DNA of 64,000 bases from Bradyrhizobium sp. SRL28 (GCF_018596315.1 NZ_JAHEAG010000001.1:124001-188000); one strand, 5' to 3'. Positions 54,934 through 64,000 are shown, counted from the first letter of the stretch. The notes: a model not told the origin generated them from the sequence alone. A program made the numbers and translations.

Positions 54934-56036
54934 CCGCGCTTCTCGAAGTCGAAGGCCTCGTGAAGCATTTCGTCGCCGCGCGTTCGGTGTTCGGAACACC
55001 CACCGCCTATGTCAAAGCGGTCGACGGCGTCGACTTCACAGTCGAGGCTGGCAAGACGCTGGCGCTGGTCGGTGAATCCGGCTGCGGCAAATCCACCGTC
55101 AGCCGGCTGGTGCTGCGGCTGATCGAGCCGGATGCCGGAACCGTGCGCTTCGAAGGCCGCGACCTCGGCGCATTGAACGCGAACGCGTTGCGTGCCTTCC
55201 GCCGCGATGCGCAGATCATTTTCCAGGACCCCTACGCGTCCTTGAACCCGCGCATGACCGTCAACCAGATCCTCACCGAACCGCTGGCGCTGCACGATCT
55301 GGTGCCGACCGCGCGCCGACGCGAGCGGGTCGAGGAGCTGCTGCGGCTGGTCGGGCTGGAGCCGCGCTTTGCCCGCCGCTATCCGCATGAGTTTTCCGGC
55401 GGCCAGCGCCAGCGCATCGCGATTGCGCGGGCGCTCGCCGTGGAGCCAAAACTGATCATCTGCGACGAGCCGGTATCGGCGCTCGACGTCTCGATCCGTT
55501 CGCAGATCCTCAATTTGCTGCGCGACCTGCAGGACCGGCTCGGCCTCGCCTACATCTTCGTCAGCCACGATCTCGCGGTCGTAAAACACATCGCTGACCG
55601 CGTCGCCGTGATGAATCTCGGCGGCATCGTCGAGATCGCGGCCGCCGACGCGCTGTTTGCCGCACCTCGGCATCCCTATAGCCGCGCGCTGCTGTCGGCC
55701 ATTCCGGTGCCCAAGCCGCAGGCCAAACGCAGCCGCATCGTGCTGGAGGGCGAGATGCCGAGCGCGCTCAACCCGCCCTCCGGCTGCCGCTTCCATACCC
55801 GCTGCCCCTATGTCATCGCGCGCTGCCGCACTGAAATTCCGCCGCTGCTCGCCGACGGCACGGGACACGCCACCGCCTGTCATCGCACCGCGGAATTGCC
55901 GGCGGCCGAAAATATCGTTCCCGCCGACGGCGGCTTTTCGCCGGTGCTGGAAAAATTGGTCGCCGCCTTCAGCGGTGGCACGGAAGGTGCAGGCCGCGCC
56001 GGGGTTGATATATCCGGGACACGGCCAACAGCGTAA
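54930..56036 (+). CDS. Peptide ABC transporter ATP-binding protein (DppF-like), transporter 2
   Basis: A 368-residue ABC ATPase with Walker [10 protein letters not shown] (48-56), FSGGQRQRI and [12 protein letters not shown]. The C-terminal cysteine cluster [17 protein letters not shown] is present, and a longer tail follows. It completes the ATPase pair of transporter 2, here placed before the binding protein and permeases. Confidence 0.91.
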   Translation: MTALLEVEGLVKHFVAARSVFGTPTAYVKAVDGVDFTVEAGKTLALVGESGCGKSTVSRLVLRLIEPDAGTVRFEGRDLGALNANALRAFRRDAQIIFQDPYASLNPRMTVNQILTEPLALHDLVPTARRRERVEELLRLVGLEPRFARRYPHEFSGGQRQRIAIARALAVEPKLIICDEPVSALDVSIRSQILNLLRDLQDRLGLAYIFVSHDLAVVKHIADRVAVMNLGGIVEIAAADALFAAPRHPYSRALLSAIPVPKPQAKRSRIVLEGEMPSALNPPSGCRFHTRCPYVIARCRTEIPPLLADGTGHATACHRTAELPAAENIVPADGGFSPVLEKLVAAFSGGTEGAGRAGVDISGTRPTA

Positions 56037-56059
56037 TCGTGAATAAGGGGATGGCAGCA

Positions 56060-57571
56060 ATGAAAATCATTCGTTTGGCAGTCACCGCGGCGGCGCTGCT
56101 GCTGTCGCTCGGGGCAACCGTTCAAGCCCAGACCACGCTGCGGATCGGGCTCGCCGAGGATCCTGATATCCTCGACCCGACCATGGCGCGCACTTATGTG
56201 GGCCGCATCGTTTTCGCATCGTTCTGCGACAAGTTGTTCGACATCGACGAAAAGCTCAACATCGTCCCGCAGCTCGCACTGAGCCACGAGACGTCGGCCG
56301 ACGGCAAGGAAGTCACCATCAAGCTCCGGCCGGGCGTCAAGTTTCACGACGGCGAGGCCTTCACTGCGGAGGCTGCAAAGTTTTCGCTGGAGCGGCACCT
56401 GACATTCCCGGGCTCGTTCCGGAAGCCGGAGCTGGCGGCCGTCGATCGTATCGATGTCGTCGATCCCCTTACCATCAAGCTGACACTGAAGGCCCCCTAC
56501 TCGCCGCTGGTCGCGCAGCTCACCGATCGCGCCGGGATGATGGTGTCGCCCAAGGCGGCAAAGGAGGCCGGCGACAAGTTCGGACTGCGACCGGTTTGCG
56601 CCGGTCCCTATAAATTCGTCGAACGCGTGCAGCAGGACCGCATGGTGTTCGAGAAATTCGCCGATTACTGGAACAAGGATAACATCCATATCGACCGCAT
56701 CGTCTATCTCCCGCTTGTGGACGCGACGGTCCGCCTCGCCAATTTGAAATCCGGTGGCCTCGATCTGATCGAACGCCTGCTCGCGACCGATCTCAAGGAA
56801 GTGCAGTCGGACTCGAAGCTGAAACTGTCCAGCGCAATCGAGCTCGGCTATCAGGGCGTGACGCTGAACGTCGGCAAGGACAAGGCCAAGGGCCCCCTCA
56901 GCCAGTCCGCCAAGGTGCGGCAGGCGCTCGATCTATCGCTCGACCGCGACGCGATCAGCCAGGTTGTGTCCAACGGCGAGTTCAAGCCCGGCAACCAGTG
57001 GGTCAACCCCGATCATCCCTATTATCAGAAGGCCTTTCCGATCCCGAAGCGCGACGTCGCCAAGGCCAAGGCGCTGTTGAAGGAAGCCGGCGTCACCCCG
57101 CCGGTCAGCATCGACTTCATGGTGTCGAAAGGCGCGGAGACCGAAGCGGCATCGCAGGTGATCCAGTCGATGGCGGCGGAGGCCGGTTTCGACATGAAGC
57201 TCAGGGTCACCGAGTTCGCGACGTCGTTGAAGCAGGCCGAAGCCGGAGAATACCAGGCCTATCTGCTGGCCTGGAGCGGCCGGATCGATCCGGACGGTAA
57301 CTCCTACATTTTCCAGAAGACCGACGCGCCACAGAACTACAGCGCCTGGTCCAACAAGGAAGCCGACAAGGCGCTCGATGACGGACGTCTTGTGACGGAT
57401 CCGGCGCAGCGCAAGGCGATCTATGAAAAACTGGCCAAGATCGTGCTGGAGGAAAAGCCGCTGCTCTACATCTACCACCGCCGCATCCTGATCGCGCACA
57501 CCACCAGGCTCGAGGGCTACAAGCAGATGCCGGACGGGCTGGTGCGCGTCGTCGGGCTGAAGCTGAAGTGA
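56060..57571 (+). CDS. ABC transporter substrate-binding protein, family 5, transporter 2
   Basis: A 503-residue periplasmic binding protein. The signal sequence MKIIRLAVTAAALLLSLGAT ends near VQAQT; the mature start LRIGLAEDPDILDPTMARTY is the SBP_bac_5 pattern. ATG 56060 has AAGGGG 9 bases upstream; ATG 56051 and 56039 lie too close to it. It differs clearly from the transporter 1 binding protein, so the two transporters likely take different peptides. Confidence 0.9.
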   Translation: MKIIRLAVTAAALLLSLGATVQAQTTLRIGLAEDPDILDPTMARTYVGRIVFASFCDKLFDIDEKLNIVPQLALSHETSADGKEVTIKLRPGVKFHDGEAFTAEAAKFSLERHLTFPGSFRKPELAAVDRIDVVDPLTIKLTLKAPYSPLVAQLTDRAGMMVSPKAAKEAGDKFGLRPVCAGPYKFVERVQQDRMVFEKFADYWNKDNIHIDRIVYLPLVDATVRLANLKSGGLDLIERLLATDLKEVQSDSKLKLSSAIELGYQGVTLNVGKDKAKGPLSQSAKVRQALDLSLDRDAISQVVSNGEFKPGNQWVNPDHPYYQKAFPIPKRDVAKAKALLKEAGVTPPVSIDFMVSKGAETEAASQVIQSMAAEAGFDMKLRVTEFATSLKQAEAGEYQAYLLAWSGRIDPDGNSYIFQKTDAPQNYSAWSNKEADKALDDGRLVTDPAQRKAIYEKLAKIVLEEKPLLYIYHRRILIAHTTRLEGYKQMPDGLVRVVGLKLK

Positions 57572-57587
57572 GCAGCGTTCTCTCGTT

Positions 57588-57727
57588 CTCGTGTCCCGGA
57601 TGCATTGCAGCGCGTAAGCGATGCAATGCTAAGCCGGGACCCAATTGGTCGAATACCCTCCATCCCTCTCGCATGGGTCCCGGTTCTGCAGCGCAGCGTT
57701 GCACGCAGCACTGCGCCCGGGACACGA
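57588..57727. repeat. REP-E palindromic repeat, copy 2
   Basis: CTCGTGTCCCGGATGCATTG at the left and GCGCCCGGGACACGA at the right, with ATGGGTCCCGGTTCTGCAGC inside. It lies between the transporter 2 binding protein and its permease. A GTG that overlaps the binding protein stop (57568) opens a 57-codon frame through the repeat, whose TGA (57739) falls within the permease start region. Confidence 0.87.
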
Positions 57728-57734
57728 TTGAACG

Positions 57735-58676
57735 ATGCTGAATTTCCTCGCACGTCGTGTCATGCAGCTTATCCCGACGCTGTTCTTCGTCTCGATCCTG
57801 ATCTTCTCGCTGCAGCAATTGCTGCCGGGCGATCCGGCGCTGGTCATGGCGGGCGAGGAACGCGACCCTGATGTCATCGCGCAGATCCGCCAGCAATACC
57901 GGCTCGATCAGCCGGTGCCGGTGCAGTATGTCTACTGGGTCAAGGGCGTGTTATCGGGCGATTTCGGCGAGTCGCTGCGCAACAAGGTATCGGTGCGCGA
58001 ATTGATCGCACAGAAACTTCCGGTGACGATGCAACTGGCGTCGATGGCGATCATCATCGCCTTCCTGATCGGCATCCCCGCAGGGATAGTATCGGCAGTC
58101 AAGAAGGGCACGGCCTGGGATTATGGCGCGAATTTCTTCGCGCTGTGGGGAATCTCGACACCCAACTTCTGGCTCGGCATCATGCTGATCTTCCTGTTCT
58201 CGATCAAGCTCGGCTGGCTGCCGGCATCGGGCTATGTGCCGCTGACGGAGAACTGGCGCGCCAGCATCGCCTCCACCATCATGCCGGCCTTCGTGCTGGG
58301 CAATGCGATTGCCGCGATCCTGATGCGGCATACCCGCAGCGCCATGCTGCAGGTGCTGGAGAGCGATTACGTCCGCACCGCCCGGGCCAAGGGCCTTTCC
58401 GAACGCTCCGTCATCCTCAAGCACGCCATGCGCAACGCGCTGACGCCGATCATTACGCTGGGCGCGCTCGAACTGGGCACGCTGCTGTCGGGCGCGGTGC
58501 TGACCGAGCAGATTTTCTCGATTCCGGGCTTTGGCAAGCTGATCGTCGATGCGGTCTTCAACCGCGACTATGCGGTCGTGCAGGGCGTCGTGCTGACGAC
58601 TGCGACAATCTACATCACGCTCAATCTCATTGCAGACATCGCCTATGTCCTCGTCAATCCGCGGCTGAGGGCTTAA
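57735..58676 (+). CDS. Oligopeptide-type ABC transporter permease (DppB-like), transporter 2
   Basis: A 313-residue membrane protein with the DppB pattern: MLNFLARRVMQLIPTLFFVS, then QQLLPGDPALVMAGEE and RQQYRLDQPVPVQYVYW. The coupling loop is ARAKGLSERSVILKHAMRN. It follows REP-E by 7 bases and is 3 bases from the DppC-like partner. Confidence 0.9.
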   Translation: MLNFLARRVMQLIPTLFFVSILIFSLQQLLPGDPALVMAGEERDPDVIAQIRQQYRLDQPVPVQYVYWVKGVLSGDFGESLRNKVSVRELIAQKLPVTMQLASMAIIIAFLIGIPAGIVSAVKKGTAWDYGANFFALWGISTPNFWLGIMLIFLFSIKLGWLPASGYVPLTENWRASIASTIMPAFVLGNAIAAILMRHTRSAMLQVLESDYVRTARAKGLSERSVILKHAMRNALTPIITLGALELGTLLSGAVLTEQIFSIPGFGKLIVDAVFNRDYAVVQGVVLTTATIYITLNLIADIAYVLVNPRLRA

Positions 58677-58679
58677 GCC

Positions 58680-59567
58680 ATGACCGACACCACGCTCAGC
58701 GCGTTGCCGATTACCGTCTCCGACGAACTGGAGAGCCCGGCGCGGCGCGCGTTGCGGCGCCTGTTCAAGCGCAAGGGCGCGGTGGCGGGCCTTGTCGTGA
58801 TCGCAATCTTCGTCCTGCTCGCGGTGTTTGCGCCGCTGATCTCGCCTTACGAGCCGATCGCGACAAGCTGGTCGCTGGTGCGCAAGCCACCTTCCGCGCT
58901 GCACTGGTTCGGGACCGACGAACTCGGCCGCGACATTCTTGCCCGCGTGATCTACGGCGCGCGGGCTTCGCTGCTGGCCGGCGCGATCTCGGTCGGGATC
59001 GCGCTTTCGATCGGCGTGCCGCTCGGCCTCTTGTCGGGTTATCGCGGCGGCTTCATCGACGCCCTGATCAGCCGCATCACGGACGCGATGCTGGCGTGCC
59101 CGTTCCTGATCCTCGCGATTGCGCTGGCCGCATTTCTGGGGCCGAGCCTCGGCAATGCCATGATTGCGATCGGCATATCGGCGACGCCGATCTTCGTGCG
59201 GCTCACGCGAGGCCAGGTAATGAGCGTCAAGGTCGAGGATTATGTCGAGGCCGCGCGCGCCATGGGCAATCCGCGCTGGCGCATCGCGCTGTTTCACATC
59301 CTGCCCAACATCATGCCGGCGCTATTGGTGCAAGCGACGCTGTCGATCGCCGCCGCAATCATTGCAGAAGCCGCGCTATCTTTCCTCGGTCTCGGCCAGC
59401 AGCCGCCGGCGCCGTCCTGGGGCAGCATGCTGAACGCCGCGCAGCGCTTCCTCACCAACGCGCCCTGGATGGCGGTCTGGCCGGGGCTCGCGATCTTTCT
59501 CGTGGTGCTGTCGTTCAACCTGGTCGGCGACGGCCTGCGCGACGCGCTGGATCCGAGGGAGAGGTAG
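58680..59567 (+). CDS. Oligopeptide-type ABC transporter permease (DppC-like), transporter 2
   Basis: A 295-residue inner-membrane permease with GTDELGRDILARVIYGARAS, the coupling loop AARAMGNPRWRIALFHILPN and LSFLGLGQQPPAPSWG. It is the last gene of transporter 2; the 95 bases downstream contain no gene. Confidence 0.9.
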   Translation: MTDTTLSALPITVSDELESPARRALRRLFKRKGAVAGLVVIAIFVLLAVFAPLISPYEPIATSWSLVRKPPSALHWFGTDELGRDILARVIYGARASLLAGAISVGIALSIGVPLGLLSGYRGGFIDALISRITDAMLACPFLILAIALAAFLGPSLGNAMIAIGISATPIFVRLTRGQVMSVKVEDYVEAARAMGNPRWRIALFHILPNIMPALLVQATLSIAAAIIAEAALSFLGLGQQPPAPSWGSMLNAAQRFLTNAPWMAVWPGLAIFLVVLSFNLVGDGLRDALDPRER

Positions 59568-59662
59568 GACATCGGTCAAATCGCAACTTCGAGATGCACA
59601 ATTTATTTACGCGAAGCGGCGACCCTCGAGGCCGGCTGGTTGCAGTTTCCGTAGGGAATGTC

Positions 59663-60628
59663 ATGCGCGTCTTCATAGCGTCGATCTTGATCTGGGGATC
59701 GGCTGCGTTCGCCCATGCCGCCGAGTTGGACCTTCCAAACAGCAAGCTACTCGTGGGTAACGATCCATGCCGGGTGGAAACCACCGTCACGGAACGCTCC
59801 AAACGGGTCGCGCCAATTCAAGTCAGCCGCCGCAGTGCGGTCTACGTCATCCAACACATTCACAAGGCCTGCCAACTCCTTGCCGACGCCAGCGACGAAA
59901 GCTCGCGATCCGACTCCATTCGCGGCGATCTTTACGGCAGCATTATCGGCCCGATCTATCAGGCCCATCCGGACATTGCGCGAGGCTCGCCTCGGTCGTC
60001 CATTCCAAAGGTATTTCATGCGACTCCGCGCGATATTGAACGAATGTCCGCCAGCCGCCTCAACGACGAAATAACGCGCCTTCAGAAAGAGATCGTCAAA
60101 CTCGGCGAGGACAGGCTTGAGCGATCCGTCGATGAGAGCGCCGCCACGAAAGCGCTGCAGCCGCTAATCGATGCTGCCGCCGAACTCTCATTCGCCGGCA
60201 AGGTCGCTCTCGACGCCTACCCCGACCTGTTTGCGAAGATGCTGGATGCAGCCCCGGATCAGCCCCGCACGGCCGAGCGCGACGCAGCCTTTCGCAAAGG
60301 TGCCCCGCCCCAAGGCTCGGTAAGTCTGAGCGACGCTGCGCTGGCGCTGGTGCAGTCGTTCATGCGGGATGTACGTCGTATATCTGGAAGCGAGCACATC
60401 GCAGCGATAGGCTGGGCACGGGAACAGAGGTCAAAGCGCCCCGGCGATAGGGAATGGTCCAACAGCGGCGCCGGCTGGACCCTTGGCGCCTACCGGAAGA
60501 CCGAGGTCCCTCCCGACGTCATCGACACGGTTCGGGGTATCGAGATCGTATTCACAGCCGAGGACCCGTCAGCGCTTGCGGGCAAGACCTTTGATACAAC
60601 AAAGCAGAAGTTTTTCGTTCGTGACTGA
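59663..60628 (+). CDS. Secreted hypothetical protein
   Basis: A 321-residue protein with a Sec signal, MRVFIASILIWGSAAFAHA, cleaved before AELDLPNS. The two cysteines after the signal (DPCRVE and HKACQLL) could form a disulfide. A helical, charged stretch around RLNDEITRLQKEIVKL may form a coiled coil. No family is recognised. ATG 59663 has TAGGGA upstream. Codon use is less extreme in GC than in its neighbours. It probably acts in the periplasm; the function is unknown. Confidence 0.7.
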   Translation: MRVFIASILIWGSAAFAHAAELDLPNSKLLVGNDPCRVETTVTERSKRVAPIQVSRRSAVYVIQHIHKACQLLADASDESSRSDSIRGDLYGSIIGPIYQAHPDIARGSPRSSIPKVFHATPRDIERMSASRLNDEITRLQKEIVKLGEDRLERSVDESAATKALQPLIDAAAELSFAGKVALDAYPDLFAKMLDAAPDQPRTAERDAAFRKGAPPQGSVSLSDAALALVQSFMRDVRRISGSEHIAAIGWAREQRSKRPGDREWSNSGAGWTLGAYRKTEVPPDVIDTVRGIEIVFTAEDPSALAGKTFDTTKQKFFVRD

Positions 60629-60664
60629 ACGCCGGCTGACGCGCTTGCTACAACCGACGCCGCT

Positions 60665-60711
60665 CCCTCAGTCATGCTGAGGAGCGCGGGATACGCGTCT
60701 TCAGGATGAGG
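60665..60711. repeat. Half copy of REP-B
   Basis: CCTCAGTCATGCTGAGGAGC at the left and TCTTCAGGATGAGG at the right match one half of the REP-B repeat at 13683. It lies in the 99-base gap between two convergent genes. Confidence 0.7.
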
Positions 60712-60727
60712 GGTTGGATCTGTTCCG

Positions 60728-61471
60728 CTAGATCATAATCTCCCGCAGCACCCTCCGGCAATCCATCTCATATTCGAGATCGATCACCGGCGGCCGCGCG
60801 AAATGCCAGGTCAGGCCCGAGCGCGCGGCGCCGCGGCGAACCAGCGCATCGGCGAAGACGTGGTGGAAATCGTGGATGGTGTAGGTCTGCACATCAGTCG
60901 CATCTTTCCAGCCGAACCCGAATTCGTCCATGCGCCGCTCCATCACGCCCGCGACGTAACGGACCTTCTCCGCAATGCCCTCCGGGCTGATATCGCGGTA
61001 GCGCACCGTGCGTTCGGCATAGCTGGCATTGCCTTCCTGCGACTCGCCACTGCCCGCGATCACGAAGCTCGGCGTAGTGCTCTGGCTCGGCCGCGTAAAC
61101 GAGAAGGCATAGAACGAAGGCTCGGCCGGCGGATCGATCTCCGGACAGACATTGCTGCGCGCCACCGGATTGGTCTTGCCGTCATAGACGCCCCACTCCG
61201 CCAGCGTCTTGACGTAGTGCAGGTTGAAATTGCGGAATCCCTCGTCGGTGAAGGCGGCCGGCGATCGCAGCTCGCAGGCACAGAACGACGTCAGCGGCCT
61301 GCCCGCCGCCTGAATGTATTTTGCGATTTGTGCAAATCCCTCGGCCAGCGGCACCCATTTATCGAACCGCACCCGCTCGATCTCATGACCGGGGTTGGCA
61401 GCCACCCCGCCGGAATACTGAAACACGGCCGGAATGAAGCGGTAGTTGCCGGCGGGAAAGTCGTTCGTCAT
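60728..61471 (-). CDS. Uncharacterised protein, possibly CnbZ-like 2-aminomuconate deaminase
   Basis: A 247-residue cytosolic protein, starting MTNDFPAGNYRFIPAVFQYS. It resembles, as far as recalled, proteins annotated CnbZ, a deaminase acting on 2-aminomuconate derivatives in nitroaromatic breakdown; this is a tentative match. Notable features are a cysteine pair SFCACELRSP and the C-terminal DLEYEMDCRRVLRE. ATG 61471 has GGGGAG upstream. It stands alone, so genomic context gives no support for aromatic degradation. Confidence 0.5.
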   Translation of the reverse strand: MTNDFPAGNYRFIPAVFQYSGGVAANPGHEIERVRFDKWVPLAEGFAQIAKYIQAAGRPLTSFCACELRSPAAFTDEGFRNFNLHYVKTLAEWGVYDGKTNPVARSNVCPEIDPPAEPSFYAFSFTRPSQSTTPSFVIAGSGESQEGNASYAERTVRYRDISPEGIAEKVRYVAGVMERRMDEFGFGWKDATDVQTYTIHDFHHVFADALVRRGAARSGLTWHFARPPVIDLEYEMDCRRVLREIMI

Positions 61472-61546
61472 GTTGGCTCCCCTGTTTTTCTTCTTTCCTA
61501 GCATGGAGAGCCGGAGCCGTCGCGAGGCCGCATGGCGCTCCGGCGC

Positions 61547-61581
61547 AAAAAAGCGACGGCAGCGGTGTCCGCTGCCGTCGC
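61547..61581 (-). terminator. Rho-independent terminator of the RND pump gene
   Basis: On the minus strand a 13-base perfect stem (GCGACGGCAGCGG with CCGCTGCCGTCGC) around a 3-base loop is followed by TTTTTT. It lies 27 bases after the RND gene stop and is one of the two clearest intrinsic terminators in the window. Confidence 0.92.
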
Positions 61582-61608
61582 CCGTAACTTTCCACCTGTG
61601 GGAAGGGC

Positions 61609-64000
61609 TCAGGTCGGCTTGAGCGCCGTCCTCCCGAGATCGAAATCGGCGATCTCCTTGGTCCGCTGCGAGTCGGCCTTGGCCTGGTGGTCGGTAGCGA
61701 GCCAGACATAGACCGCGGGCAGCACGAACAGCGTGAACAACGTGCCGATCGACATGCCGGAGACCACGACGAGGCCGATTGAGAAGCGGCTCGCCGCGCC
61801 CGCGCCGGTTGCCGTCAGCAGCGGGATCAGGCCGGTGACCATAGCCGCCGTCGTCATCAGGATCGGACGCAGCCGGATGCGGGCCGCCATCTCGATCGCC
61901 GAACGCTTGTCGAGGCCTTCCTTGAGCTGCAATTCGTTGGCGAACTCGACCATCAGGATGCCGTGCTTGGTGATGAGGCCGACCAGCGTCAGCAACCCAA
62001 CCTGCGTATAGATGTTGATGGTCGCCATGCCGAAGAACAGCGGAATCAGCGCACCGACGATCGCCATGGGAACGCTGATCATGATCACCAGCGGATCCCG
62101 CAAGCTTTCGAACTGCGCCGCCAGCACCAGGAAGATGATGATCAGCGCAAAGCCGAAGGTGACCGCAAGCTGGTTGCCTTCCTGCACATATTGGCGGGAA
62201 TCGGCCAGATAGTCGTGACCGAAGCCGGCGGGCAACTTTTTCGCTTCGCCCTCCAGGAAATCCACCGCCTGCCCGACCGTCACGCCCGGCATCGGCACCG
62301 CCGAGAAGGTCGCCGAGTTGAGCTGGTTGTAGTGCGTCAGCGAGTTCGGATCGATGCCGGTCTCGATCGACACGATGGTCGACAGCGGCACCAGCTGCCC
62401 GGTGTTGGTCGGGACATAGTAGCCACCGAGCGATTCCGGCGACAGCCGCATGCCGCGTGGCACCTGCGGGATCACCTGATAGGAGCGTCCCTCGAGGTTG
62501 AAGCGGTTGACGTAATTGCCGCCCAGGAGCGTCTGCAGCGTGGCGCCGACCTGCGCCATGTTGATGCCGAGATCGCTGGCCTTGGAACGGTCAATGGAGA
62601 CGCGCACCACCGGCTGGTTGAAGTCGAGGTCGCTGTCGGACACGATGAACAGGCCGCTCTTGCGTGCAGCATCCTTCAGCTTGTTCATCTCGTCGTAGAC
62701 GGCCTGGAAGCCGGAGGTCGAATTGATCACCATCTGTATCGGCAGACCGCCCGGCCCGCCCGGAAGCGGCGGCAGGTTGAACGCAAACGCCTGAACACCT
62801 TCGATCTTGCTGAGCTCGGCCTGTACCAGCGGCTTGAGCTGGATCGAGGAGCGCTCACGCTCGTCCCATGGCTTGAGCAGCATGCCGGCGATGCCGCCCT
62901 GCGGGCCGGTGATACCGTTCAGGACGAAGCGGAGATCGGTCTCGGGGAACTTCTGAAACGCCTTGTCGAGCTTGTCGCCGTAAAAATCGACATAGTCGAT
63001 GTTGGCGTATTTCGGCGCCTTGGTCACCGAGAACACGATGCCCTGATCCTCTTCGGGCGCCAATTCCTTTGACGTGTTCATATAGAGGAAGCCCACCAGA
63101 CCGAGGATCGTCAGCGCGAACACACCGGTGATCGGGCGATAGTCGAGCGAGCGGTCGAGCTGGCGGCCGTACCAGCGCGTCATCGCGCCGAACACCCGGT
63201 TGACCAGCCTGGCGAACCGTCCCTCGTCCGCGCTCTTCAATAGCACCGAGCACATCATCGGCGACAGCGTCAGCGCGATCACGCCGGATACGATCACCGA
63301 GCCCGCGAGCGTGAAGGCAAATTCGCGGAACAGCGAACCGGTCAGGCCGCCGAGGAAACCGATCGGCGCGTACACGGCCGCCAGCGTGATCGTCATCGAG
63401 ATCACGGGGCCGACGATTTCGCGCGCGCCCTGCAGCGACGCCTGCACCGGCGTTTTTCCCTCCTCCAGATGGCGATGGATATTCTCCACCACCACGATGG
63501 CGTCGTCGACCACCAGCCCGATCGCCAGCACCATCGCCAGCAGCGTCAGCAGGTTGAAGCTGAAGCCCAGCGCCAGCATCAGGCTGCAGACGCCGATCAG
63601 CGACAGCGGAATCGTGACCACAGGGATGATGACCGAGCGGAACGAGGCCAGGAACAGGAAGATCACGACCACGACGATCAGAACGGCCTCGATCAGCGTG
63701 TTCTTCACCTCATCGATCGATGATTGAATGAATTTAGTGGAATCATACGCCACCTTCATCTTCATCGACGGCGGCAGGTTGCGTTCGAGCTCTGGAAACA
63801 GCGCGCGCACGCCCTTGACCAGCGTCAGCGGGTTGCCTTGCGGGGTAGACTGCACGCCGATGAAGATCGCGCGCTCGCCGCTGAACGCGACGCTCGCATC
63901 CGTGCTTTGCGCGGCGAGTTCGACGGTCGCGATATCCTCGACCCGCACGAAGCCGCCGTCCTTGGACTTGACGATCATCTTCTTGAATTGGTCGAGGTTC
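61609..64000 (-). CDS. Efflux RND transporter permease (HAE1 family), 5' part beyond window
   Basis: The C-terminal 797 residues of an RND pump inner-membrane protein; the start lies outside the window. The proton relay is visible: the paired aspartates in GLVVDDAIVVVENIHRH (TM4) and the lysine in TKHGILMVEFANE (TM10). LRPILMTTAAMVTGLIPLL and FTLFVLPAVYVWLA are typical of the last helices. Such pumps work with a periplasmic adaptor and an outer membrane channel to export drugs or solvents. A membrane fusion protein gene probably lies just upstream outside the window. Confidence 0.92.
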   Translation of the reverse strand, partial: NLDQFKKMIVKSKDGGFVRVEDIATVELAAQSTDASVAFSGERAIFIGVQSTPQGNPLTLVKGVRALFPELERNLPPSMKMKVAYDSTKFIQSSIDEVKNTLIEAVLIVVVVIFLFLASFRSVIIPVVTIPLSLIGVCSLMLALGFSFNLLTLLAMVLAIGLVVDDAIVVVENIHRHLEEGKTPVQASLQGAREIVGPVISMTITLAAVYAPIGFLGGLTGSLFREFAFTLAGSVIVSGVIALTLSPMMCSVLLKSADEGRFARLVNRVFGAMTRWYGRQLDRSLDYRPITGVFALTILGLVGFLYMNTSKELAPEEDQGIVFSVTKAPKYANIDYVDFYGDKLDKAFQKFPETDLRFVLNGITGPQGGIAGMLLKPWDERERSSIQLKPLVQAELSKIEGVQAFAFNLPPLPGGPGGLPIQMVINSTSGFQAVYDEMNKLKDAARKSGLFIVSDSDLDFNQPVVRVSIDRSKASDLGINMAQVGATLQTLLGGNYVNRFNLEGRSYQVIPQVPRGMRLSPESLGGYYVPTNTGQLVPLSTIVSIETGIDPNSLTHYNQLNSATFSAVPMPGVTVGQAVDFLEGEAKKLPAGFGHDYLADSRQYVQEGNQLAVTFGFALIIIFLVLAAQFESLRDPLVIMISVPMAIVGALIPLFFGMATINIYTQVGLLTLVGLITKHGILMVEFANELQLKEGLDKRSAIEMAARIRLRPILMTTAAMVTGLIPLLTATGAGAASRFSIGLVVVSGMSIGTLFTLFVLPAVYVWLATDHQAKADSQRTKEIADFDLGRTALKPT

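Noticed and set aside
57951..59297. A 448-codon minus-strand frame opposite the transporter 2 permeases
   Set aside because: Antisense to well supported permease genes, with no membrane segments or known motif.
58145..59662. An 827-codon frame running into the secreted hypothetical protein
   Set aside because: Its first two thirds are an out-of-frame reading of the two permease genes; the signal peptide at 59663 marks the real start.

Overview
The window is a dense, GC-rich chromosomal segment that looks like Bradyrhizobium or a close relative in the Nitrobacteraceae. This is inferred from gene content (a Liv-type amino acid transporter, a paaXABCDEIK-type cluster, short PHA synthase, phasin, CYP102, several oligopeptide ABC transporters) and from many REP-like palindromic intergenic repeats. 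No rRNA, tRNA, CRISPR array, prophage or complete insertion sequence is seen, and no gene-free stretch reaches 300 bases.

Layout. 1-1943: four-carbon sugar acid genes (otnI, cut by the window edge, ltnD, and divergent otnC). 1959-2448: a GIY-YIG nuclease gene inside a perfect 39-bp inverted repeat. 2467-7924: a livKHMGF operon preceded by a D-glutamate-cyclase-family gene (DUF1445). It is divergent from a LysR regulator, an M20 carbamoylase-type amidohydrolase and a 2-hydroxyacid dehydrogenase (8045-11206); together these suggest uptake and breakdown of an amino-acid-like or ureido/cyclic-amide compound. 11245-16178: a small hypothetical gene, tartrate dehydrogenase, an SDR lacking two catalytic residues, a formamidase-like hydrolase and an amidase. 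16330-20635: an MHS-type MFS permease, then a cytosolic sulfite-oxidase-like molybdoprotein, a hydrolase-OsmC fusion and a YeeE/YedE transporter. 20874-22291: a quinone-oxidoreductase-like MDR and a second GIY-YIG gene.

22434-29181 is the upper phenylacetate pathway (ring activation by PaaK, epoxidation by PaaABCDE, PaaI thioesterase) with its repressor PaaX. The lower pathway genes are absent from the window, and palindromic repeats sit between paaB/paaC and paaD/paaE. 29356-43824 is rich in lipid and storage-polymer genes: phasin, a short PhaE-like subunit with class III-type PHA synthase and a coupled GNAT, a CYP102-type self-sufficient P450, an epoxide hydrolase, a WS/DGAT acyltransferase and several alpha/beta hydrolases, two of them paralogous.

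43922-59567 holds a D-amino-acid-dehydrogenase-like flavoprotein divergent from a long run of genes that encodes two complete oligopeptide-type ABC transporters around a gamma-glutamyltransferase and a DUF1028 protein. This is probably a gamma-glutamyl peptide scavenging island. Two copies of one repeat family sit between coupled genes in this run, and at both places they leave an open 57-codon frame that bridges the stop and start codons. 59663-64000: a secreted hypothetical protein, a possible CnbZ-like deaminase and the 3' part of an HAE1-type RND efflux pump ending in a clear terminator.
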